Made by a program: the position numbers and the translations under genes. From NCBI GenBank assembly GCA_027365715.1, contig DAHXLZ010000038.1, positions 1 to 10,757 of the forward strand: a DNA stretch of 10,757 nt, read 5' to 3'. Positions within the stretch are counted from its first letter, which is position 1. Each line of letters starts with the position of its first letter. Below the pieces are notes generated by a model. It had not been told where the DNA came from, ran no database searches, and was given only the letters and a program-made list of their open reading frames with translations. Of this stretch, positions 1 to 7,800 are shown one piece after another. The stretch is from Methanomassiliicoccales archaeon (GTDB lineage Archaea; Thermoplasmatota; Thermoplasmata; Sysuiplasmatales; Sysuiplasmataceae).

Positions 1-31
1 ACAGGCTCAGCTCAATGAACGTTTCATATCC

Positions 32-436
32 TTATGACGATGCGTCTGAAATGCAGCAGAGAAGAGGGAGGGAAGATTTCTTCACCTGAGCTCCGAATTT
101 CATAATTCCTCCGCTCGCGGAGGAATTATAAACCATGATGGAGTTAGAGGGACATCTGTAAGAGCAGAAGGAGGTTGTCCTGATCGAAGAAAAGCGCACC
201 TTTGTCGCAATTATAAAGTCATCCCTGTCCTGCCTGGTGAGCCAGTTTCCCAGAATCTCTTCTGATTTCCCGTCTGCATATACATCCGCAGTGTCGATGA
301 AATTTCCACCTTCGCCACTAAACATGTCGAGTATCTGGTGGCTTGCCTGTTCATCTGCCTTCCATCCGAAGGTCATTGTGCCAAGGCATAATTCGCTGAC
401 CCTCACACCGGTGTTGCCGAGATATCTGTAATCCAT
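32..436 (-). pseudogene. Truncated aldo/keto reductase, N-terminal fragment
   Basis: The first 82 or so residues match the start of an NAD(P)H-dependent aldo/keto reductase. They include the opening strand [21 protein letters not shown], the segment FIDTADVY carrying the family's catalytic Asp (D48) and Tyr (Y53), the SEEILGNWL helix, and the IIATK strand with the catalytic Lys (K79). The catalytic His expected about 30 residues later is absent. From about position 190 the frame stays open but encodes a Ser- and Cys-rich tail with no reductase character, then stops at 32. A working enzyme of this family has about 320-350 residues, so this copy cannot form the TIM barrel and is almost surely inactive. 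The foreign tail carries a perfect hairpin at 102-129, so insertion or deletion by a mobile element is the likely cause (inferred). The start ATG at 434-436 fits the family N-terminus. Confidence 0.8.
102..129. repeat. Perfect 12-bp hairpin, possible IS200/IS605-type end
   Basis: ATAATTCCTCCG (102-113) and its exact reverse complement (118-129) flank a four-base loop, CTCG. The hairpin lies in the foreign DNA that replaces the rest of the aldo/keto reductase. A GC-rich CCTCC/GGAGG stem with an AT-rich base is typical of the subterminal hairpin at the right end of IS200/IS605-group elements, which also forms the 3' part of TnpB-associated guide RNA. No tnpA or tnpB gene is visible, so this would be a remnant. 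A different palindrome is possible; archaeal transcription does not need hairpin terminators, which makes a terminator less likely. Confidence 0.45.
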
Positions 437-809
437 ATTCTTTCTGAAGCGGCATCTCTTACAAAAATGTCGCGAAAAACCATACGGGCGGCCAGTGATG
501 TGGAAATTACTGGACTGTTGAAATTTCGGGACTTATAGCATAACTCAAAAGTTCTGCGGACACCGTTCTGCTGAATCGACGGAAAGATTTTTCACAAGAC
601 TTTTGTGGCTTGCTGTAAAGACGTGGTAAACCGCCCTGTCCACCATGTCTGCAATGATTCACTTCTGAGATTATTCGCTTCATGATTGGTACCTGCTGTG
701 TGAATTTCGCTGGCCCTTTCCTGGTTCAAGTCTCGCCATTGGGGCGGCATTCAGGCTGTCAGTAATCAACCGATCGATAATCCTGTGAATGTGTGGCGAA
801 AGTTGAACA
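437..809. other. 373-bp stretch without a recognisable gene
   Basis: This stretch lies between the start of the broken reductase and the vapC stop codon. I find no reading frame with protein-like composition, no tRNA and no clear repeat. It should contain the reductase promoter, but no convincing TATA box is visible upstream of 436. It may be decayed coding sequence or mobile-element DNA. Confidence 0.4.
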
Positions 810-1193
810 TCAGACCTCGCCGCAATGATAAGCATTAAGATATTTTTTCGCAACTCTGTATAACCTTTCATCATCCGTGACAAGATCATAATTGTGTTTT
901 CTCGCAGCACTCAAATAAGAAGAATCATAAAATGTAATCCTTTCCCTGACTGCCAGTTCAATCGTTTCCTCCAGGCTGTTTTCCACCAGTTCAATGCTTT
1001 CGAACAGAAGGGCCATGGCACTCCTTAATTCACTGAGTTCATCAAGTGATATTGTCTTTCTGATAGTGTGATTCTTCCATAATATGTTTCCAAGCTCATA
1101 TTCCGCCAACCTGATAGTTGAAGCGCCTGATATCCTGTCGTACTTTTCAGCTATAATGATGTTGAATATGGATGAAGCATCAAAGAGCTTCAT
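810..1193 (-). CDS. vapC: VapC-type PIN-domain ribonuclease toxin
   Basis: This 127-residue protein has the size and motif order of a single PIN domain. MKLFDAS carries the first acidic residue (D5), EYELGN the second (E31 or E33), FYDSSYLSAA the third (D90), and LVTDDERL the fourth (D108). In this family the acidic residues bind Mg2+ or Mn2+ and cleave RNA, commonly tRNA or rRNA, to stop growth when the antitoxin is lost. The ATG overlaps the vapB stop codon in an ATGA arrangement, a typical antitoxin-toxin order that couples translation. All key residues are present and the frame is intact, so the toxin is probably functional. The RNA target cannot be read from the sequence. Confidence 0.88.
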   Translation of the reverse strand: MKLFDASSIFNIIIAEKYDRISGASTIRLAEYELGNILWKNHTIRKTISLDELSELRSAMALLFESIELVENSLEETIELAVRERITFYDSSYLSAARKHNYDLVTDDERLYRVAKKYLNAYHCGEV

Positions 1194-1417
1194 CTGTCTC
1201 TGTCCTCTCTAATGTCCTCTACAATGTCCCCGATTTTGAGTTTTGCGAAAACTGGTCTGAGTTTTTCAAGCTCCCCTGTCAATTGTTCCATCTTCGCTCT
1301 TTTTATCTCTTTCCTGATTGCCGCCTGAATAATCCTGGAAGGTTTCAGTTTCAGTTTCCTCAGATCGTCTCTTTCATCCGCCGTTATCTTTGCTGAGATT
1401 ACAACGTTTTTGACCAC
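1190..1417 (-). CDS. vapB: VapB-type antitoxin
   Basis: A small basic protein of 75 residues lies directly upstream of the PIN toxin and overlaps it by 4 bp. The N-terminal part (VVISAKITADERDDLRKLK, then KPSRIIQAAIRKEI) has the strand-helix-helix pattern of an archaeal VapB DNA-binding domain of ribbon-helix-helix or AbrB-like type. The charged C-terminal part (LEKLRPVFAKLKIGDIVEDI) should wrap the toxin. I chose the GTG at 1415-1417, giving MVKNVVISAKI. The frame also opens further upstream at a TTG (1436-1438), but that would place the start inside the proposed operator repeat and very close to the TATA box. By analogy with other VapB proteins it neutralises VapC and represses its own operon. 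Confidence 0.8.
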   Translation of the reverse strand: MVKNVVISAKITADERDDLRKLKLKPSRIIQAAIRKEIKRAKMEQLTGELEKLRPVFAKLKIGDIVEDIREDRDR

Positions 1418-1426
1418 ACATGAGAT

Positions 1427-1488
1427 ATGTAATACCAATATATAATACTTAAATATTTTACCGTTTGGTTGTGTATTTGGTATTACAT
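1427..1488. promoter_or_regulatory. vapBC promoter flanked by a 12-bp inverted repeat (candidate operator)
   Basis: ATGTAATACCAA at 1427-1438 and TTGGTATTACAT at 1477-1488 are perfect reverse complements. Between them lies an AT-rich block (1439-1460) that reads TTTAAGTATTATATA on the minus strand, a good archaeal TATA region. Its distance to the GTG at 1417 fits a short or leaderless vapBC transcript. The layout suggests that VapB, alone or with VapC, binds both half-sites and shuts the promoter. The repeat and AT block are seen directly; the binding is inferred. Confidence 0.6.
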
Positions 1489-1642
1489 CAGAATGCCCAG
1501 CAGCTCAGTTGAATGCCGGATATGCGGTCTGACAGGCGTTGTGCAATTAGTCGTTCAGGAAATCACAGCAGATTCCATACGGTGAAAAATGAGGAAAAGG
1601 GATTTGAAAAGGTTTAGAACGTCTTTCAGTGTTCCGCCGGAT

Positions 1643-3322
1643 CTATTCTTCCTTTTCCGCTCCTTCAGACGCACCTTTAACTGCCGGAGCCTCTGCTGCA
1701 ACGTACTGAGAGCCAAGAGCAATCATCTGCTCTATCTCCTCGGTCTTCTGAGCACTGACAACCGATATGGCATAGAATATCAGTGAGACGATGATCACGA
1801 CAACAAAATCATACGGGAACGGGAATATTCCAATCCCGCCGTATGTGGTCTCACCGAGGTACGACAGCACGAGCAGCGCCAGTATGAACAGCGGAACCCA
1901 CAGGCCGGATTTCAACGATTTTGCAGTGAAGATGTTGTCGACCTTGGAGGTAAAGTACAGCACTGCGTAGACTACCAGGCCGAAGAATATTGCCGCAGCA
2001 ATGTACGCAACATACGGCCATCCTGTCCAGTATACGATCAGGGCCGAGCCGACAAACGCGATCGGGCTCAAAATAGAGGCACCTGCAAGTCTGAAAGGCC
2101 TCTTGAGCTCCGGCGCGTGTTTTCTCAGCGACATGAGTGCCGAGCCGCCGACAATATATGTGAACACCGTCGCGCCCGAGATGAAACCGACAAGTTTGTA
2201 CCAGCTCGGGAACGGGAGGAAGAATATGAAGCCCACTACCAGTGAGGCTACAAGCGGTAGTATCGGTACCCTGAATCTTTCATGTATTTTTGTCAGGGCG
2301 GCCGGATAATATCCGTTGGCGGCCATCCCGTAAAGCGTCCTCTGGGATGTTCCCAGATATACACTCAGCGTGCCTGACGGAGAGACATATGCGTCAGCAT
2401 ACAGCACATAGGTCAGAAGCACGAGTCCTGCAGATGTCGCCAGGGTGGCAAACGGCGCATCGTACAGTGTCTTGGCGCCCGCAGCTGTTGACAGGGCACC
2501 CCAGTTTCCAGTCCCGACACCTATTGAATGCCAGTCAATATGCCCGATAAAAACAACCTGCAGAAGGGTGTAAAGAGCTATGCCTATCAGAACCGATCCG
2601 ATGGTTGCCCTCGGTATTGATTTCTGCGGCGTTTTTGCTTCGCCACCGTAGTCCAGTGCCTGTCTGAAACCGAGGTATGAGAACACTATGCCAGAAAGAG
2701 ATATGGAGGCAAACACCATCGGCCATCCGCCATAAAGGAACCCGGTCGGAAGTGAAAAGTTGCCTGCATTGAAACCGACACCAAGCAATATTAAGACTGT
2801 TGCCAGCGGTATTATGAGTTTCCACCATGTCACACCTGTGTTGGTTTTTCCCATGATTCTGATACCAACATAGTTCAGTATGAAGAACAGAAACATCAGC
2901 AGCATCGCGATAAGTATGCCCACTATGGTGAGCACTCCTGATGCTGCAACCAGACCGTTGATGTAGGTGGAGGCATAGGTCACGACAGCCTCTGCCTCTA
3001 TCGCAGGGACCGACACTGCAGACAGGAAATACGCCCAGCCGAAGATGTAACCTGCAAAACTGTCATGCGAAAACTGGGCATATCTGACAATTGCACCAGA
3101 TCTGGGTATCATACCACCCAGTTCTGAGTACACAAGAGCGATCGCCAGCACAATCAGTCCGCCAATAATCCATGCAACAACTGCAGACGGGCCCGCGAGC
3201 GAAGCAGCACCAGAGGCAGCAAAGAGCCATCCTGAGCCAATGATTCCGCCAAGACTCAAAAACAACAGGTCCATCGTTGTCAGTTCACGTCTCAATTTTC
3301 TGTCGGATGTAGAACTTACCAA
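1643..3322 (-). CDS. APC-superfamily amino acid permease
   Basis: A 559-residue, very hydrophobic protein with about 12-14 predicted membrane helices. The first helix carries GGIIGSG (residues 25-31), the unwound substrate-binding motif of amino acid/polyamine/organocation transporters. Other family features are the ELGGMIPRSG segment after helix 2, GFRQALDYGGEAKTPQKSIPRA, and the loop RTLYGMAANGYYPAALTKIH near helix 8. It probably imports amino acids by H+ or Na+ symport at the cytoplasmic membrane; the substrate is not readable. After the last helix comes a charged tail of about 35 residues rich in Ala and Glu. The start is TTG at 3320-3322, five bases downstream of an AGAGGGG ribosome binding site. 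The next in-frame ATG (residue 17) would remove the basic KLRREL segment that normally precedes helix 1. It has its own promoter, so it need not share a transcript with the upstream glycosyltransferase. Confidence 0.88.
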   Translation of the reverse strand: MVSSTSDRKLRRELTTMDLLFLSLGGIIGSGWLFAASGAASLAGPSAVVAWIIGGLIVLAIALVYSELGGMIPRSGAIVRYAQFSHDSFAGYIFGWAYFLSAVSVPAIEAEAVVTYASTYINGLVAASGVLTIVGILIAMLLMFLFFILNYVGIRIMGKTNTGVTWWKLIIPLATVLILLGVGFNAGNFSLPTGFLYGGWPMVFASISLSGIVFSYLGFRQALDYGGEAKTPQKSIPRATIGSVLIGIALYTLLQVVFIGHIDWHSIGVGTGNWGALSTAAGAKTLYDAPFATLATSAGLVLLTYVLYADAYVSPSGTLSVYLGTSQRTLYGMAANGYYPAALTKIHERFRVPILPLVASLVVGFIFFLPFPSWYKLVGFISGATVFTYIVGGSALMSLRKHAPELKRPFRLAGASILSPIAFVGSALIVYWTGWPYVAYIAAAIFFGLVVYAVLYFTSKVDNIFTAKSLKSGLWVPLFILALLVLSYLGETTYGGIGIFPFPYDFVVVIIVSLIFYAISVVSAQKTEEIEQMIALGSQYVAAEAPAVKGASEGAEKEE

Positions 3323-3370
3323 AGATTCCCCTCTTTGGCTGTCAAATTATAACAAGTCCCAATTTAAAGG
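3323..3370 (-). promoter_or_regulatory. Promoter and ribosome binding site of the permease
   Basis: On the minus strand a TATA box, CTTTAAATT, lies around 3361-3369. Transcription would be expected to begin about 25 bases downstream, near 3338. AGAGGGG follows just before the TTG start at 3322, so the leader would be short. Confidence 0.5.
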
Positions 3371-3460
3371 TTATCTTTGTTTTTCGGAATACTCCAAAAT
3401 TAACGTTTATTAATTTGCAATAATAATTCAACCGATCCAAAAGGAAAATCCGGTCTTCCT

Positions 3461-4621
3461 TCAGACCTTTGTTATGACGTCAAACGAGTCCTTGGCCGGC
3501 GGGAAAAGCAGCGAGTAGATTAGCGTCCCTCCCTCGTAGAGCGCGACAGGAAGCTGCAGAAGTGCCATTGGTATCATGTATTTTTTCGATGTTCTGGCAG
3601 ACCCGTACTGATAGAAGAGGAAATAGCTGGTCAGGTTGAATGTCAGCACCGCATATATCGGCAGAGGAAGTTCCAGTCCGTAAAACAGACCTGCAGCAAA
3701 CACAACAAAGCCGAGGACGCCTGTCCAGCCAACCGCATACCTGTAGAGGAACCAGTCCATGGTTTTCGAATCTATTTCCCTTATCCGCCTGTTTGACCAG
3801 AGTATTGACATTATCCATCTCCTCCTCTGTTTATAGAAATCTCTGGCCGACACTGGCGGGGCAATCATTATCGGATGCGGTATGGAACCGAAAATGTATC
3901 CACTTTTGACAATCAGCTGTCCCATTATGAGGTCGTCTGCTCCATACGTTCCAAAATCCCAGCCGAGCAGATATTCCACGTCTGCCCTGATTACAAGGCC
4001 CTCACCGTGCACAGACTTGGGATGACCGCTGGAGTTGAAAAAATGGCAGAATGAATCACAGTTTGAAACCCTGACCATGTCTGCGAGTGTGGAAAGCATG
4101 TGAACGCCTGTCTTGCGCAGCCTGAGGTGTCCCTGCCCGGCATGTTCTTTCATCCTGAAAACGTGCTCCAGGTATTCTTCTGTAATCAGAGAATCGTCAT
4201 CAAGGTGGCAGATGTATGTCTCCGCCCCGTAGCCGCTTGCATGAAGGTACTCAATACCATACTGGAGCGCCCTCATCTTGTTCTTTGTGTTGTGTGCTGT
4301 CTTATATCTCTTTGGCACACTGATTTCCCTGGCAGAGTAGCTGAATCTGTCCTTCTCCTCCTTGATGACAAACAGTTCTATGTTCAGGTTATATGAATGC
4401 AGCACTGAAAGAATGTGTTCGGCGACCAGCGGGTTTTGACCATTCGTAGTGAGCACACACAGGACTTTCCGGCCCGCGGCAGGGTTTTCGCAGTGGTCGC
4501 ATTGTTTGGCAAATGTCTTTCTGTTTTTCAGCAGAAGCCAGTCCTGCATAAATGCAATCGGGAAATAGAGAAGCACCAGAACTGTAGCGAATATCGAAAG
4601 ACCAATGGAAAAAGCCTGCAT
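3461..4621 (-). CDS. Membrane glycosyltransferase family 2 (Egghead-like)
   Basis: A 386-residue protein with one N-terminal membrane anchor (about residues 4-31), a cytoplasmic GT-A catalytic domain, and three C-terminal membrane segments (about 290-313, 319-338, 347-370). Catalytic-domain motifs appear in order: VLTTNGQNP; HLDDDSL, whose DDD at 141-143 is the metal and nucleotide-sugar site; HGEGLVIR (205-212); TYGADD, whose acidic pair at 229-230 matches the acceptor-side catalytic base; and QRRRW (265-269), the QxxRW motif of processive and Egghead-type enzymes. It probably moves a sugar from a nucleotide donor onto a lipid or other membrane acceptor for surface glycans or glycolipids; donor and product are unknown. 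C41 and C44 form a CxxC just after the anchor. The gene diverges from smc and its leader contains a strong hairpin. All motifs are intact. Confidence 0.85.
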   Translation of the reverse strand: MQAFSIGLSIFATVLVLLYFPIAFMQDWLLLKNRKTFAKQCDHCENPAAGRKVLCVLTTNGQNPLVAEHILSVLHSYNLNIELFVIKEEKDRFSYSAREISVPKRYKTAHNTKNKMRALQYGIEYLHASGYGAETYICHLDDDSLITEEYLEHVFRMKEHAGQGHLRLRKTGVHMLSTLADMVRVSNCDSFCHFFNSSGHPKSVHGEGLVIRADVEYLLGWDFGTYGADDLIMGQLIVKSGYIFGSIPHPIMIAPPVSARDFYKQRRRWIMSILWSNRRIREIDSKTMDWFLYRYAVGWTGVLGFVVFAAGLFYGLELPLPIYAVLTFNLTSYFLFYQYGSARTSKKYMIPMALLQLPVALYEGGTLIYSLLFPPAKDSFDVITKV

Positions 4622-4676
4622 TGCTCATGGAGAAGCGCAACTGTGTATTTACCGATTTTCGAACCAGTCGCATAAA

Positions 4677-4713
4677 CCGGGATCCGGAATGGTCCGGATT
4701 CACGCCGACCCGG
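4677..4713. repeat. GC-rich nested stem-loop in the glycosyltransferase leader
   Basis: ATCCGGA (4682-4688) and TCCGGAT (4693-4699) form a perfect 7-bp stem around the loop ATGG. CCGGG (4677-4681) and CCCGG (4709-4713) can close an outer stem with an asymmetric internal loop. If the glycosyltransferase is transcribed from the TATA at 4732-4742, the structure sits at the very 5' end of its roughly 85-nt leader. It could slow translation, protect the transcript or bind a protein. It does not fold as a tRNA. Confidence 0.5.
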
Positions 4714-4731
4714 GGGGTTCCAGCCTCCCGC

Positions 4732-4742
4732 ATATATTATAT
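4732..4742. promoter_or_regulatory. Shared TATA region between the divergent glycosyltransferase and smc genes
   Basis: ATATATTATAT is nearly symmetric and is the only strong AT-rich block in the 213-bp gap between the two divergent starts. Read on the plus strand it predicts an smc transcript starting near 4765; read on the minus strand it predicts a glycosyltransferase transcript starting near 4708. The bidirectional use is inferred. Confidence 0.5.
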
Positions 4743-4779
4743 GGGTCTTTGATTATTGTCCGGCAGAGCGGGATGCACT

Positions 4780-4827
4780 ATGAGGTCTGTCTGTTTCGGA
4801 CGGTCAATTGTCAGCTCCGGCTGGTGA
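4780..4827 (+). other. Possible 15-codon upstream reading frame before smc
   Basis: ATG at 4780 opens a frame encoding MRSVCFGRSIVSSGW that ends at TGA 4825-4827. The stop codon lies inside the GGTGAT ribosome binding site of smc, so ribosomes finishing it would end beside the smc start. No ribosome binding site is obvious in front of it, and it may be chance. Confidence 0.2.
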
Positions 4828-4837
4828 TCCGGAAATG
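4823..4837 (+). promoter_or_regulatory. Ribosome binding site that fixes the smc start
   Basis: GGTGATC at 4823-4829 matches the GGTGAT part of the archaeal anti-Shine-Dalgarno complement and lies six bases before ATG 4835. This favours the ATG over the in-frame TTG at 4808, which has no such site. Confidence 0.7.
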
Positions 4838-7800
4838 TTTCTGAAAGAGATAATGCTGGAGAATTTCAAGTCCTTTGGCAGAAAGGTCAGGGTGCCCCTC
4901 CAGCCGGGATACACCGTGATAACTGGCCCCAATGGCTCCGGTAAGTCAAACATTTCCGACGCGATACTGTTTGTCCTTGGTCCCAAGAGCTCGAAGGTCA
5001 TCAGGGCAGGCAAGCTCACTGATCTCATCTACAACGGGGGTAAATCCAGGAATCCTGCATCATTCGTCACCGTCTCCGTCATTTTCGACAACAGCGACCG
5101 CTCCATTCCGATCGATTCAAACGAAGTCACATTCACGAGAACAGTCAAACGCTCGAATGACGGGGAGGGTTACACTTCATATTTCTATGTCAATGACAGG
5201 CGTTCGTCCCTGACGGAATTCGACACACTTCTGAGGGAGGCTAAGCTCAGTGCGGACGGATATAATTTCGTCCAGCAGGGAGACGTTACCCGGATAATCG
5301 AAATGGGTAACACAGAACGGAGGAGAATACTCGATGATATAGCCGGAATAACTGCCTTCGATACTGAAATAGAACATGCCGAAACGGAGAGGACCCAGGT
5401 GGAGACCAACCTCCTCACCGCAAATTCAGTTCTTGGCGAACTCAGGCAGGAACTCAGAAAGCTGGAAGCCGAGAAGAAGGCCGCAGAGAAATACCTTGCC
5501 GAGAAGAAGAGGCTTGAGGATTCGAGGCTCACTCTGAGCATCAAAAAGCTTGCAACATCGGTTGAGGAATTGAAATCAATAAATTCTCAGATTGAGCGCT
5601 ATACCGGGCAGATTTCAAAGCTTGCTGAGCAGAACGAAGCCGGCAGAAGGGAAATTCATCGCCTCGAGGAAGAGCTCAGGCTGAAAGACAATGAGCTGAA
5701 CACGTCCGGCGGGCAGGAATCAAAGGAGATAAGGGGCAAACTGGACACCGCAAAGATAGAAAAGGCCAGGCACACCGACGCCGTTGCCACTGCGACTCTG
5801 GAACTCGAGGAGAAGAAAGAGGAGTGCAGGAGGCTGAAGAAGGCAGTCGACACATCACTCAAAGGCATCGGTGATATGCAGACAGCTCTCGGGGCAGCGG
5901 AGGAGAAGCTGAAGCAGGCACTGAATGATAACAATTCACAGAGGAAGGAACTGCAGGAGCTTGAAAAGAAAATAGGAGAGGGAGACAGCAGGGCAGAAGG
6001 CATACAGAAGGAGAGGACCAGACTCACCATCGTGATAACCGGCCTGCAGTCGAGTATTCGTGAGCTGCAGCTTGAATCCGACAGGCTGAAGGATCGCGTC
6101 GATCGCGATGCGAAGGAACTCGCTTCTCTCGAGGAGAAGGGAAGCGCGAAAGAGTTCGAATTCAAGGATATTGTCTGGCAGCTGAAGGAGACTGGAAAGA
6201 GCGGAAAGGACAGGGAAGATGAGTTGAGGAGCTGCCAGGACAGTTTCACCGTTAAGAAGAGGCAGGAGTCATCTCTGGAAAGCTCACTCAGCGAGCTCGA
6301 ATCGCAGATCAAGCAGGTCACGCGCGAATATGAGAGGGCCAGGGCGCAGCAGGAGGCAAGGACCGATTTGCATTTCGGCAACACCGGAGCGCTCAGAGCC
6401 ATGATGGATGCCAGGGACAGGGGAGAAATAAAAGGCATATGCGGCACAGTTTCGGACCTGTGCAAACCAGAGGAGGAATATCAGGACGCAGTGTCCGCTT
6501 CGGCAGGGCAGAGAATGCAGGCGGTTATCGTAGAAGACGACGGTGTGGCAGCAGAATGCATCGGCGTGCTCAAACGGAGCAATCTTGGCAGGCTCACATT
6601 CCTCCCGCTGAATAAAATGCTTGAGGGCCGGCCGCGTGGAAAAGCCGTAATGGCCAGAAGCCAGACTATGGGCTTCATGTTAGACCACATTGTTTTCGAT
6701 GAGAAGTTCAGACCTGCAATGTGGTATGTGTTTGGCGATACACTCGTCGTACGGAATATCGATGAACTGAGAAAGTTCATGGGCGGAATCAGGCTTGTAA
6801 CTCTGGAAGGCGACATAGCCGAAGCAAGCGGTGCAATGGCAGGCGGCTCAGTTGACCGCCATTCAAGATCTGCGCCGGAAAAGGGAAAGGTGGAGGATAT
6901 CGGCTCAAGGCTCAGAATCCTTACCGCGGAATCAGAGCAGAAATCGGCGGAGCTCAGTGCGATAAGGTCTGAGCTTTCTTCGCTGGAAGAGAGGATCAGG
7001 CTGGTGAAGGGGAACATGGGCGACAGATCGGTTGCGTCATCTGCCCTTCAGTCACAGAAAACCCAGATCGAAAAGGATCTCAATTCACTGACAATCGGAA
7101 TCAGGCAGTTCAAAGATTCTCTGGCTGTCAACGACACCAGCTACAGAACAGTTACAGAAAAACTCGGTCAGCTGAAGTCTGAACAATTGTCGCTCGAGGA
7201 ACGGCTCACGGCAAAGTCGAAGGAACTGCTCTCGGATCAGCCGAAGGAACTCATTGAGAAAATCAACGCGCTGAGGGACGAGGTGGGTAAAACAAATGAG
7301 ATTGTGCAGGAGCTGAAAATCAGCATCGGTTCAGACCGCACAGCGCTGGAATACCGGAAGAAGGAAAAGCAACAGCTCGATTCCCAGTTTTCGGCGGCAA
7401 AGGAATCGGTTTCCTGTCTCGAGCAGAGTATAAAGGAAAATGAAAAGGCAGCCTCGAAGTTCCAGATTGAGGTTTCAGCTCTTCAGAAGATGGAAGATGA
7501 GCTTTTCAAATCCCAATCGGCCCTGAGGGCTCAGCGTGACGCGGTTATGCAGGCGAAAATCAAGCTCGAGTCTGATATAGCAAAGGCCAATGAAAAGACG
7601 GACACACTGAATGATCTCAGGATAAGCCTGAAGTCAGGAATTGTAACCGCAGAGGCAAAGAAGTCTGAAATCGAGCAGGAGATAGACAACCTCGTCAGTG
7701 GCGGCGCAGTAAAGCTGGAAGTGGACGTTACGATGGAAAAGCTGCGCGAGATGATATCGGCGGCAGAGGCAAACATTACCGCGATCGGCGGTGTCAATAT

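Noticed and set aside
720..737. GGTTCAAGTC, similar to a tRNA T-loop
   Set aside because: The flanking bases do not form a T-stem and there is no acceptor stem in range.
1418..1438. TTG at 1436-1438 as the vapB start
   Set aside because: It would add seven residues of no family character and place the start inside the inverted repeat next to the TATA box; the GTG at 1415-1417 fits better.
4705..4732. A tRNA-like T-arm (GGGGG, TTCCAGC, CTCCC) on the plus strand
   Set aside because: Loop position 57 is C instead of a purine, and no acceptor stem, D-arm or anticodon arm can be built upstream, so a tRNA or a tRNA-derived attachment site is not supported.
4808..4834. TTG at 4808 as the smc start
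   Set aside because: It adds nine residues without family similarity, whereas ATG 4835 has a perfect GGTGAT site and the canonical SMC N-terminus.
5656..6465. A long open frame of 269 codons antisense to smc
   Set aside because: It is extremely Ser-rich, as expected for the complement of a Glu- and Lys-rich coiled coil, and it has no recognisable domain. It is a shadow of smc, as are the antisense frames at 6481-7017 and 7531-7797.
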